Source: Acidobacteriota bacterium
GTDB lineage: Bacteria > Acidobacteriota > Terriglobia > Acidiferrales > UBA7541
Assembly (NCBI GenBank): GCA_013289715.1
Contig: JABCZJ010000009.1
Coordinates: 145,785 to 209,784, forward strand
Reading direction: 5' to 3'
Length of the DNA: 64,000 nucleotides
Shown: positions 52,803-62,439 of the stretch, piece by piece
Position numbering within the stretch: position 1 is the stretch's first letter
How the letters are laid out: each line of letters starts with the position of its first letter
Notes under the pieces: model-generated
Told to the model about the DNA's origin: nothing
The model's input: only the letters and a program-made list of their open reading frames with translations
Database searches by the model: none
Translations under genes and position numbers: made by a program

Positions 52803-53871
52803 ATGCGCGAGCAAGATTCAGCAATAACGATGAACCGCCGGGAGATGCTCAAACTTTCAGCGTTTACCTCCTTGATTGGAACCTCTGCCATACCCAGTAA
52901 GACCCAAGCCACGCAAACTGTCCCCGTGAAGCAGGTATCGTTGCCCGAACTGCCACCGAAGCCGTCGACAGCTGTTGCAGCCAAGCTTTTTCCCGGCTTT
53001 ACGCAGACCGACGTTCGTACCAGCGGGGCGACTATCCCTGTTTTTCACAAAGGCGACGGCCCAGCAGTGCTTCTACTGCATGGATATCCCGAGACGCACG
53101 TTACCTGGCACAAAGTAGCGCCGAGGCTCGCCGAGCGGTACTCGGTCTACTTACCTGATCTGCGAGGATACGGGGATTCGAGCCGCCCGAGCGACGGAGA
53201 CCCCCACGTCCATTACTGGTTCCGCGCGATGGCGTTGGACCAGGTCGAGACGATGCGTCATTTTGGGCACGAGCGGTTCCTTGTGGGTGCCCACGATCGC
53301 GGTGCCCGAGTCGCCCATAGGCTGTGTCTCGACTTTCCCAGAAAGCGTGAGCAAGGTTTGCCTCATGGACATCGCTCCGACGTTGACGATGTATCAACAA
53401 ACCAATCAAGAGTTCGCTACCAGGTACATGTGGCGGTTCTTCCTTATCCAAGCGGCGCCTCTGCCCGAACATCTGATTGGGCTCGATTCTCAATATTATC
53501 TGGGAGACATCCTTGGCGGACTGAACAAGACGCCGGGCGCCCTCACGCCGGACGCAGTGAGCGAGGATGTTCGATGCTTCTGCTGCACATCGACGATTCA
53601 TCCCACGTGCGAAGACTTCAGAGCGGCTGCGGATGTCGGTCTTGCGATGGACGAGGCGGATGACCGTGCGGGAAACAAGATCGTGGTACCGGTTCACGCC
53701 CTGTGGGGGGCAAAAGGAACCGTAGGGCCGTTGTGGGACATCCTCGCGACCTGGCGGGCGAAAGCGGCCGCAACCGTTACCGGGCGCAGTCTTGATTGCG
53801 GCCATTTCCTCCAGGAAGAACGTCCCGAGGAAACCTTGGATGAATTGCAGCAGTTTTTCGGCACGGCGTAA
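52803..53871 (+). pseudogene. Tat-exported alpha/beta hydrolase, haloacetate-dehalogenase-like, broken by a frameshift
   Basis: The start MREQDSAITMNRREMLKLSA is a twin-arginine signal, preceded by GGGAGG. The 5' part has the alpha/beta-hydrolase pattern VLLLHGYPETHVTWHKVAP and nucleophile motif GAHDRGARVAHR (Asp nucleophile, as in fluoroacetate dehalogenase). After LDFP the frame shifts by one base: CCC at 53337-53339 has one C too many. From 53338 the +1 frame restores ESVSKVCLMDIAPTLTMYQQ, the WGAKG region and catalytic-His segment LDCGHFLQEERP. The first frame alone stops at 53663. Either a true pseudogene or a sequencing error; the rest is intact. Confidence 0.82.
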
Positions 53872-53925
53872 GTCGGAAGCGATCGAAGAGCAAACGGACG
53901 CATTTCTTGCTGGATGCGCGCAATT

Positions 53926-54690
53926 TCAAGGGTGCTGGTAACCCTCGGTCGGTGGCGGGACGTAGTCTTCGCCGTACTTGTTCTTGTGCGCGAATGTAAA
54001 ATTCGGATTATCGACCACGTGGATCGGTCCCAGCGTGTGCGTGTTCTCGGAAATCGTGACGACCCGGCTTAAAGCTTTCAGATTTTCCGGCAGGCTTCGT
54101 TCGTACCAGACGTGCATCTGGTATCGGCCGTCGGGAACGTTGGGAATCGTTAGATGCCCCGTGCGATCTGACATCGCGAAGTATGGCGTATCCACTACAA
54201 TCACTACCGCGCTCATTTCCGCGTGAATATTGCAAAATAGAAAGCTCACTCCCGGCCGGTCGAATCGCACCGAGCGGCTGGTGCCCGCCTCGTAGAGCCC
54301 CAAATCAAACCTTTTGCCGTCGTACATCGAAAAAATATTGTGGAAGAACGGATCTTTGTTGGGGAACTGAATCAGCGAGCCCACTTGCACCACAATCACG
54401 TGCGGCTCGAAGCTCTTATTACGTTGCACGAGTTCCGGTACCTTCGCCGCAGTCACAGCCGTGGCCGGATCGTTCGCAGCTGGCGCATCGAGCGGCGTCA
54501 ACCACACCACCACCTGAGATTCATCCACGCGGTTGCCGGTGATTCCGTGTTGATGTCCCCCGGACCCGGGCTTCGACACCGAAACTTCCGCGGTAACAGC
54601 GGACGTCTGCGCGGCAGCCGTTGCCGCACTCGTGCCCGCGCACGCACTGCACGCGAGCAGCCAGCCGAGCCCTTTGACGCAGCGCCGCAT
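53926..54690 (-). CDS. Secreted cupredoxin-like protein with carboxypeptidase-regulatory-like domain
   Basis: A 254-residue exported protein (signal VKGLGWLLACSACAGTSAAT). The cupredoxin-like part (~residues 90-175) has FPNKDPFFHNIFSMYDG and FLFCNIHAEMSAVVIVV, with the His and Cys-x2-His-x2-Met ligand pattern of type 1 copper sites. A short C-terminal CarboxypepD_reg-like segment follows (GHLTIPNVPDGRYQMHVWYE). Similar proteins are annotated as methylamine-utilization-related. It begins 14 bp after the porin stop, so both are co-transcribed. ATG at 54690; upstream frame to 54984 overlaps the porin. Confidence 0.85.
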   Translation of the reverse strand: MRRCVKGLGWLLACSACAGTSAATAAAQTSAVTAEVSVSKPGSGGHQHGITGNRVDESQVVVWLTPLDAPAANDPATAVTAAKVPELVQRNKSFEPHVIVVQVGSLIQFPNKDPFFHNIFSMYDGKRFDLGLYEAGTSRSVRFDRPGVSFLFCNIHAEMSAVVIVVDTPYFAMSDRTGHLTIPNVPDGRYQMHVWYERSLPENLKALSRVVTISENTHTLGPIHVVDNPNFTFAHKNKYGEDYVPPPTEGYQHP

Positions 54691-54704
54691 TTGCGACTTC
54701 CACC

Positions 54705-56357
54705 TCAAAATATGTAACCCACGCTCAATCCGATTTGATTGGCCGTCTCCAAATTTCTGTCGAGATAATACGTCTGCAAGCGCCGGTATTCCGCGGAGAA
54801 TAAAACATTCGAACGCGCGTGATAGATGAAATTTACGAACGGAGTCAGGTTGCGCGACGTGAGCGGCCCATAATAGTACATGGTCGCGGGGAAATTCCTC
54901 AGCTCGCCGGCGAAGGGATTGTCCTGCCCCAGCGCAAAATTCACTTCGAAGTTTGCCTTGGGCTTGTATTTCACCTGAATCCATCCGCCCATCGAATCCA
55001 GTCCGCGAATCGTGGTGGTGGGATCCGTCACCGGCCCGGAGAACAGCACGCTTTGCCCGATACCGCCTCCGAACCCGCCCACCGCGCGCCCGCGGTAAAA
55101 TTCTCCGGTGAAATCAAAATATTTTCCCAGCGGGACGGTCACATCCGTTGTGCCCGCCCATCCGTCCACGCCCCGTCCGAATCCCCAATTCTGCCGCCCG
55201 TAGTATCCGCCAACTCCGACCGTCACGTCCCTGCCAAACGCGTGATGACTCCACGCCACCCGCGCAGCGTATGCTGGCTGGCCCGATTGTTCGCCCTCGC
55301 TCGGCACCCGCATTTGCAGGTTGGGATAATCGCCCGTCAGCGAGTCCAAAATTCCCGCCTGCAACAGCAAACTCGAATCCTCCGACAGCGCCACACGATG
55401 TTCGATGCGTATCTGCGGCGTCCAGAGCCACAAATTACCCGAGTAGGAGAGTGCCGGAATCGCCAGCGAAGCCAGTGAGGTCGGCATCAGAGGCGCGAAG
55501 AACAGCGAATCCTGTCCGGCGACGATTGAAGTGTCGGCCCAATCCATGCGGATTGTCCCGGTACGCAAGCGCACTACTCCCATCACTGCACCGTTCGGCG
55601 CGTCTACCTGCCCGCCCGCGAAATCAAATCGCACATTGGCGCTGGTGTGCGCTCCGGCCACGTCCGGCCCGAACACCTCCACTCCCAGTTGTGACTGGCG
55701 CAGCGATCCAGAGAACGCTCCAGAGGTATCTGGCACGTTGGCAGGAGTAGCGACTTCCGGGAAGTCCAAATTGTCAACCGAGCCGCGCGTCGCAAAAGCG
55801 TTCAGCAGCACCATTCCGGAAAAACGCACGCGATATTTCGAGCCGCTTTCCACTTTCGTTTGGCTCTGGTCCAGCACCTTCGCGTCCGTCAATTCCTGAT
55901 TGTCTTCCAGCTTCGTGACGCGCCGCTCAAGCGACGTACCCTGCTCGCTAGTCGCCGGACCAGCAGCAGCCACAGCCGCGGCCGCCGTGTTATCCGGCGG
56001 CGCGTTCGCGGGCGAGGTCACTGCAGCATATGCGTCATGCGCCTGGCCAGGCGTCGTTAGCAATTTCGCAGTCGCGCGATTCAGCTCACTGCGCAGCGCG
56101 CGCGCCTCCGCGTGCTCTCGTTCCTCAGCGGCGCGCAGCTCGCTCACCTGTGAATTCAAGCGCTGCACCTGCGCCTGCAGCGCGCGCACCGAATCAGCGA
56201 GCGCACGGATGTCCGGCACTGAGTCAGTTGGCGCAGCACCGGGCGAAGCGGACGGCGGCGCAGCGTTTTGACATTTGCCTGGCGGTGAATAAAGCAGCAA
56301 AAAACTGGCGATGATCCATACAGGAATGAATACTTTTCGGCGCCCGTTGCCTAGCAT
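54705..56357 (-). CDS. Outer-membrane porin-like beta-barrel with N-terminal coiled coil
   Basis: A 550-residue exported protein (signal VWIIASFLLLYSPPGKC). Residues ~55-110 form a coiled coil (VRALQAQVQRLNSQVSELRA), then an Ala-rich linker, then a beta-rich region ending in Phe (NQIGLSVGYIF), as outer-membrane barrels do. Strand-like segments such as MVLLNAFATRG and FDFTGEFYRGRAV support a barrel of the DcaP-like type. ATG at 56357 has AAGGAGG six bases upstream. It lies 82 bp after the hybrid kinase gene and 14 bp before the cupredoxin gene. Substrate unknown. Confidence 0.82.
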   Translation of the reverse strand: MLGNGRRKVFIPVWIIASFLLLYSPPGKCQNAAPPSASPGAAPTDSVPDIRALADSVRALQAQVQRLNSQVSELRAAEEREHAEARALRSELNRATAKLLTTPGQAHDAYAAVTSPANAPPDNTAAAAVAAAGPATSEQGTSLERRVTKLEDNQELTDAKVLDQSQTKVESGSKYRVRFSGMVLLNAFATRGSVDNLDFPEVATPANVPDTSGAFSGSLRQSQLGVEVFGPDVAGAHTSANVRFDFAGGQVDAPNGAVMGVVRLRTGTIRMDWADTSIVAGQDSLFFAPLMPTSLASLAIPALSYSGNLWLWTPQIRIEHRVALSEDSSLLLQAGILDSLTGDYPNLQMRVPSEGEQSGQPAYAARVAWSHHAFGRDVTVGVGGYYGRQNWGFGRGVDGWAGTTDVTVPLGKYFDFTGEFYRGRAVGGFGGGIGQSVLFSGPVTDPTTTIRGLDSMGGWIQVKYKPKANFEVNFALGQDNPFAGELRNFPATMYYYGPLTSRNLTPFVNFIYHARSNVLFSAEYRRLQTYYLDRNLETANQIGLSVGYIF

Positions 56358-56439
56358 GGCGGGCCTCCTTGATGATCTTGGTAGGGCCTGTCTGTTCGCC
56401 TGGCGCCGCGCCGCACGCTGCAAAATTTCCCAGCGTTCC

Positions 56440-58686
56440 CTAGCGGACGCGGCATTTCTTGGCATCGCTCGCCTTTTCGCTGACTTGTCCCGCCAGCACG
56501 GCGCGGATCATGTCAGCCAAAGAAGTCGAGGAAAATGGTTTCTGAAGTATCGAACTCTGCTGATTGGAAGACGATTCATTACCGGAGGTTGCATACTCGG
56601 TATAGCCTGTCATATAAGCCGCCTTCATGTCCGGCCGGATTGCTTGCAGTCGCTTCACCAGCTCCGTGCCGCTCATTCGCGGCATAATCATGTCCGTGAA
56701 CGTTACGTGAATAGTTCCTTCGTGCCGCGCCGCAATTTCCAGCGCCTCGATGCCGTCTTTTGCCTCCAGCACCGTGTAGCCCTGCGCTTTCAGGAATTGG
56801 CCTGCCAGCTCGCGCACCCCGGCTTCGTCTTCCACCACCAGAATCGTCTCGCTTCCGCGCCGCAGCGCGGCTTGCTTGGCTTCCGCCTCTGCCTTGGATG
56901 CGGGACCAGACGCCAGCGGCAGATAAATTTCGAACGTTGTGCCCTTTCCCAGCGCGCTTTCCACCCAGATGAATCCGCCGCTTTGCTTCACAATCCCATA
57001 AACGGTCGCCAGGCCCAGCCCTGTACCCTTGCCGACCTCTTTGGTAGTGAAGAACGGCTCGAAAATATGAGTTTTGGTCTGCTCGTCCATTCCGATACCG
57101 GTATCGCTCACGGAAAGCAGCACGTACGATTCGGGCGGCATGGACCCATGTCGCGCGCTGTCCACCTGCGTCGTCTCGACGTTCGCGGTCCGCACCGTGA
57201 GCGTTCCGCCACCGGGCATCGCGTCGCGCGAGTTCACCGCCAGATTCATCAGCACCTGCTCGATTTGGCCCGGGTCGGCCGTCACCAGTTTCAGTTTCGG
57301 CTCCGGCACAAACACGTGCTCGATGTGTTCGCCAATCAATCGCGGCAGCATCTTACCCATTTCCGCGACTACCGCGTTCAAATCCAATACGCGCGGTTGC
57401 AGCACTTGCATGCGGCTGAAGGCCAGCAACTGCCGCGTCATCGCGACGGCGCGCCCGGAAGCCTTCTGAATTTGTTCCACGCAACGTTTGTGGAATGCGT
57501 CGGCGCCGTCGCGGTCAATCAGCAGGTCGCTGTTGCCGCGAATAATCGTCAGCAAATTATTGAAATCGTGCGCCACGCCGCCCGCCAGCCTCCCCACGGC
57601 CTCCATTTTGTGCGCCTGGCGCAGCCGCTCCTCCAGCTTTTGCTGCTCCGCCTGCGTTTTCTGCAGGTTCGCGCGCATCCGCGAGAACGCCCCCGTCACC
57701 TCGGAGACCTCGTCTCCACCCGTGCTCTCCAAGGGAAAGCCGTAGTCGCCTCCTTCCAGTGCGCGAACGCCAGCGACCAAATTCGCCAGCGGCCGCGTAA
57801 ACGTGTGCGAAATAAAAAATACCAACACGCTGCCCGCGATCACGCTGAGCAATCCCAGTGCTAGCAAGATGCGATTCAAATCCCGCAGAAATGATGTGGC
57901 CTTGTCGAACGATTTCAAAACGGTCAGAGTGACGCGTGGCTGCGCGTCGGGAGGGAGCTCGACGGTCGTCGCAAGATATCGTTCGTTGCCGATTTGCGTT
58001 TCCTGCGACCCTGCCGAGTCGCGCTGCGGCTGTCGCGCCAGCTCGGCCTGCTGCGCGTCTGTCAAAGTGCTCGCCACAAAGGTATCGCCCCAGCGAAATG
58101 CGACTTCGCTCGACGCGATCTTGCTGAAGTCCTTCGCCGCACGCTGGTCAATCTCGTGGCCCACCGCGAGATAACCGAGTGTTGAATCCTTGGACTCCGC
58201 CCCAAAATAAATCGGCTGGATCCACACCTCATAAAGGTGTCCTCCGCCGAACCACCAATCGCGTGGCTCTTCCCTGTTCAACGTAAGCTGCATGAATTCC
58301 TGTGCCGCGGGGCGCTCAAAGCTCGCGCTCTTGGCACGCGTCGCCACCACCTTGCCCGAGCGATCCGCGAACACCATCAAATCGCTGCCGCTCAGATTCC
58401 AGACATCCTCGGATGCGTCCTGAATTGTTGCGGAGTCCTCGGTGGTCATCATGGCGCGCACGTTGGGAAGGTTCGCGAGCAGTTGGGTCGAGCGCTTCAA
58501 GGTCGCTTCGCGCTGTCGCTCGAAGCTCTGATACATGTCGACGGAGTTACGCAGGTCTTCGCGAATATTCTCGCGCACGCGATTCTGCACGCTGTAGCTG
58601 ACGATCAGCAGCGTTGCGCTGCTCAGTCCAGCGGTGATCGCGAGCAGCGATAGCAGGAACTTCGTCCGTAAGCGAATGTTGCGCAC
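56440..58686 (-). CDS. Hybrid sensor histidine kinase with C-terminal receiver
   Basis: A 748-residue hybrid kinase. TM1 (~residues 8-28), a ~240-residue periplasmic sensor (MTTEDSATIQDASEDVWNL, WWFGGGHLYEVWIQPIYFG), TM2 and HAMP (FTRPLANLVAGVRALEGGDY) lead to HisKA with AGGVAHDFNNLLT and HATPase (NLAVNSRDAMPGGG, VSDTGIGMDE, GTGLGLATVYG). A receiver follows (ETILVVEDEAGVRE, acceptor Asp in TFTDMIMPRMSG). The sensor half is paralogous to the kinase at 49831. GTG at 58686 with AGGGAGA upstream; another GTG at 58719 is weaker. It heads an operon with the porin and cupredoxin genes. Confidence 0.9.
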   Translation of the reverse strand: MRNIRLRTKFLLSLLAITAGLSSATLLIVSYSVQNRVRENIREDLRNSVDMYQSFERQREATLKRSTQLLANLPNVRAMMTTEDSATIQDASEDVWNLSGSDLMVFADRSGKVVATRAKSASFERPAAQEFMQLTLNREEPRDWWFGGGHLYEVWIQPIYFGAESKDSTLGYLAVGHEIDQRAAKDFSKIASSEVAFRWGDTFVASTLTDAQQAELARQPQRDSAGSQETQIGNERYLATTVELPPDAQPRVTLTVLKSFDKATSFLRDLNRILLALGLLSVIAGSVLVFFISHTFTRPLANLVAGVRALEGGDYGFPLESTGGDEVSEVTGAFSRMRANLQKTQAEQQKLEERLRQAHKMEAVGRLAGGVAHDFNNLLTIIRGNSDLLIDRDGADAFHKRCVEQIQKASGRAVAMTRQLLAFSRMQVLQPRVLDLNAVVAEMGKMLPRLIGEHIEHVFVPEPKLKLVTADPGQIEQVLMNLAVNSRDAMPGGGTLTVRTANVETTQVDSARHGSMPPESYVLLSVSDTGIGMDEQTKTHIFEPFFTTKEVGKGTGLGLATVYGIVKQSGGFIWVESALGKGTTFEIYLPLASGPASKAEAEAKQAALRRGSETILVVEDEAGVRELAGQFLKAQGYTVLEAKDGIEALEIAARHEGTIHVTFTDMIMPRMSGTELVKRLQAIRPDMKAAYMTGYTEYATSGNESSSNQQSSILQKPFSSTSLADMIRAVLAGQVSEKASDAKKCRVR

Positions 58687-59066
58687 GCAGGTTTCTCCCT
58701 GAGGAGAGTCGCCGGACACACGGCAAGCCGGTCTTCCGGCAGGATAATCATTTCGTCGATTATCAATCTAGCAGCGCCTCGCTTGGCTGGGTGTCAACTC
58801 CAGCGCGTCCGTGTCGAAAAGGGCATAGCGAGCAAGTTCCGAGGTCATCGGACCGTGAAATGATCGCAGTCCTGTGCGGTACCAGGCCCACCTCGAAGTT
58901 GCAAATTGTTGACAAATTACAGACGCAGCCGTGACACGCCCCAGAACCCTTCAGCGGTACAAGTACGGTCCCAGCGCACAGTTGGCTCGCGGATTACTGA
59001 GGGAATCTCCGAGGCTCCTTCACCGACCGACGCTCGACGGCGCTGGGTTCGACAAGGAGAAACATA
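58687..59066. other. 380-bp divergent intergenic region
   Basis: It separates the hybrid kinase (minus) from the propeller gene (plus). A TTGACA at 58909-58914 on the plus strand is a possible -35 box, but the -10 position 17 bases on (TGACAC) is poor. No gene is seen. Confidence 0.4.
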
Positions 59067-60203
59067 ATGAAGCGCGACGCCTCGCAAGACAAACGGTTCC
59101 TCAATCGCCATAGCTCCATCGCTCCGCTAGCATTTCAGCGCAAGAGCCTGCTCATTCTCACAGTCCTTGTCTTGGTGTTGCCGGCAGCAGTCAGGGCACA
59201 GGACGAAGATCACCAACCGTTCCTGCCCTCGCCCGTTCAAAGCGTCTCCACGGTCCCGGCCAATGGAGACGTGAACCCGTACGGCGTCGCCTTCGTGCCT
59301 CCCCAGTTTCCACAAGGGACGGCCAAACCCGGCGACATTCTCGTCTCAAATTTCAACGCCGTCACCAACCTGCAAGGCACCGGAACCACCATCGTGGACA
59401 TCTCCTCCACTGGCACGCAGTCTCTTTTCTTCCAGAGTGGCACTCCGACGGGTCTCAGCACCGCGTTAAATATCTTGCGCAAAGGTTTCGTGTTGGTGGG
59501 CAACTTTCCGTCGCCGGATGGCACTTGCGGCAACGCCACGCCCGGCTCGATTCTAGTGATTAACTCGAGCGGCAAGCAGGTGGGCAGCATCGCCGATTCC
59601 TCAATCAACGGTCCCTGGGATTCAGCGCTGTTCGATGAAGGGGACTCGGCGAAATTCTTCGTGGCGAACGGATTGACCGGCACGGTGGTTCGCCTCGATC
59701 TGAAAGTCAGCTCGAGCGGCGTGTCTGTAAAGAACGTCACGCAAATCGCATCCGGCTACCAGCATCAGTGCGACCCGGTTACGTTTGTGGATGCTCCCAC
59801 CGGATTGGTTTACGATGCCGAACGAGACGTTCTGTACGTTGCCTCCAGCGACGATAACGCCGTTTTCGCCGTCGCGAACGCCGGCTGCGCAGAGAAGGAT
59901 CACGGCACCGGCAGAATCATTTACCAGGACAACGTTCATTTGCACGGCCCCCTCGGCATGATCATGGCGCCCAACGGCCATCTCGTGGTGGCCAATAACG
60001 ACGCCATTAATCCCGACCCGAATCAGCCTAGCGAAATCGTCGAGTTCACCGTCGGCGGCAAATTTGTGAAGGAAATTTCGGTGGATCCGAACTTCGGCGG
60101 CGCGTTCGGCCTCGCGGTGATGACCAAGGGGGACACCGCGCGTTTCGCTGCGGTGGATGACAACATACCTGTGCTGCTGGTCTGGACCCTGCCTCAGCCG
60201 TAA
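59067..60203 (+). CDS. Secreted NHL-type beta-propeller protein
   Basis: A 378-residue exported protein. The signal segment is LLILTVLVLVLPAAVRAQ, after a ~26-residue basic N-terminal stretch. Propeller-like repeats follow: NPYGVAFVPPQFPQGTAKPG, ILVSNFNAVTNLQGTGTTIV, WDSALFDEGDSAKFFVANGL and PTGLVYDAERDVLYVASSDD. These resemble NHL/YncE-type blades. It is likely periplasmic or secreted, with an unknown ligand. It stands alone between the hybrid kinase operon and the REC-HPt gene. ATG with AAGGAG 8 bases upstream. Confidence 0.8.
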   Translation: MKRDASQDKRFLNRHSSIAPLAFQRKSLLILTVLVLVLPAAVRAQDEDHQPFLPSPVQSVSTVPANGDVNPYGVAFVPPQFPQGTAKPGDILVSNFNAVTNLQGTGTTIVDISSTGTQSLFFQSGTPTGLSTALNILRKGFVLVGNFPSPDGTCGNATPGSILVINSSGKQVGSIADSSINGPWDSALFDEGDSAKFFVANGLTGTVVRLDLKVSSSGVSVKNVTQIASGYQHQCDPVTFVDAPTGLVYDAERDVLYVASSDDNAVFAVANAGCAEKDHGTGRIIYQDNVHLHGPLGMIMAPNGHLVVANNDAINPDPNQPSEIVEFTVGGKFVKEISVDPNFGGAFGLAVMTKGDTARFAAVDDNIPVLLVWTLPQP

Positions 60204-60213
60204 ACAGTTCGCA

Positions 60214-60280
60214 CGGAACGCCCTCGTCCTCCCTCAGCGACGCGCGGTCTGATCGGGGACGAGGGCGCAAATCCGTTCCG
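60214..60280 (+). repeat. Long interrupted inverted repeat after the propeller gene
   Basis: CGGAACG plus CCCTCGTCC (60214-60229) are mirrored by GGACGAGGG and CGTTCCG (60257-60280). The stem has a small bulge and a ~27-base loop. It starts 10 bases after the propeller stop. It may be a transcription end or mRNA-stabilising hairpin; no T-tract is present. Confidence 0.5.
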
Positions 60281-60469
60281 TTGCGGGTGCTCACCTAATT
60301 TCCTGGGTTCGCGTTGTGTTACTCCACGCATTTGCAACCTGTGCTTTGCCACGCTGTTGCACACCAGAACATCGGGGCATTGACGTACAGCGTCGCGAGG
60401 CCTAGCATCAAACTGTAGTTCCCCTTCCTGCTGCCGCGCTCGATCGCGTGGCGACAATCCCAAAATTAA

Positions 60470-61327
<858 letters not shown>

Positions 61328-61335
61328 AATCTGCG

Positions 61336-62439
61336 TCAGCCGAGAAGACTCCTCGCCGCCATCAATTCCGCATTTAAGATCGCCGCGCCAGCCGCGCCAC
61401 GAATCGTGTTATGGCTCAGCAGCACGAATTTGTGGCCCAACACCGCGCAAGCCCGCAAGCGGCCAACCTGCGTCACCATTCCGCCGCCGCGCTCCACGTC
61501 CAGCCGCGGCTGTGGACGATTTGGCGCGTCGTGATAAACAATCGGGGGCTGTGGTGCGCTCGGCAATTCCAATTTCTGCGGCTCGCCGGAAAAATCGCGG
61601 AATGCCGCCAATATTTCCTCGTGCGATACGGTCTTCTCGAATTCCACGGACACGCTTTCGGTGTGCCCATTAATCACCGGAACGCGCGTGCTCGTCGCGC
61701 TCACTGCCACGGGATGCAGCTCGACGGCATCCGCAACCAATCTCCCCAGAATTTTGCGAGTTTCGGTCTCGATCTTTTGTTCCTCACCATCAATATACGG
61801 AATCACGTTCGCGGTTGCATCCAGCGAGGCCACACCCGGATATCCGGCGCCGGATAGTCCCTGCAGCGTGGTGACCAGCACGCGCTTTGGTTGATACGTG
61901 CGCAAAGACGCCAGCACAATCACCAAAGGCATCGCCGCGCAATTCGGATTCGTGACGATCGCGCCGCTCCAGCCCTTGACTTTTCGTTGCAGCGGCAGCA
62001 ATCCCAAGTGCTCGGGATTCACTTCGGGAATCAGCAGCGGCACCAGAGGATCCATTCGATGATTGCGCGAATTGCTGACTACGATGTGTCCAGCCTGCGC
62101 AAATTCAATCTCCGCTTCACCGGCGATCGAAGAATCCAGCGCCGAAAATACCAGATGCGGACCTGCGCCGGCCTTCAGCGCTTCGACGGAAAGCCGCGCT
62201 GTTTCCTCCGGCAATTCCGTTGGCAAACGCCAGCTCAAATCGCCGTAGCGTTTCCCGGCGGAGCGCTCGCTGGCTGCCAGCCATGTAACGCGAAACCACG
62301 GATGATTCGCCAGCAGCGCGATAAACTGCTGCCCAACCGCCCCCGTCGCGCCCAGAATTCCTACATCAATTTTCGCGGAGCCCGGCCGCCACGCGCTTCC
62401 GCGTGCAGCTGGTTCCACTCCCTCGGTTTTAGTGGGCAC
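61336..62439 (-). CDS. asd: Aspartate-semialdehyde dehydrogenase
   Basis: A 367-residue enzyme. It has the nucleotide site GILGATGAVGQQFIALL near the N-terminus, the catalytic Cys in VTNPNCAAMPLVIVL, and the conserved catalytic-region motif GHTESVSVEFEK with the active-site His. It makes aspartate semialdehyde for methionine, threonine, lysine and diaminopimelate. The GTG at 62439 overlaps the metB stop by 11 bases; no ATG suits the family start better. With metB it forms a two-gene operon under the SAM riboswitch. Confidence 0.92.
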   Translation of the reverse strand: MPTKTEGVEPAARGSAWRPGSAKIDVGILGATGAVGQQFIALLANHPWFRVTWLAASERSAGKRYGDLSWRLPTELPEETARLSVEALKAGAGPHLVFSALDSSIAGEAEIEFAQAGHIVVSNSRNHRMDPLVPLLIPEVNPEHLGLLPLQRKVKGWSGAIVTNPNCAAMPLVIVLASLRTYQPKRVLVTTLQGLSGAGYPGVASLDATANVIPYIDGEEQKIETETRKILGRLVADAVELHPVAVSATSTRVPVINGHTESVSVEFEKTVSHEEILAAFRDFSGEPQKLELPSAPQPPIVYHDAPNRPQPRLDVERGGGMVTQVGRLRACAVLGHKFVLLSHNTIRGAAGAAILNAELMAARSLLG

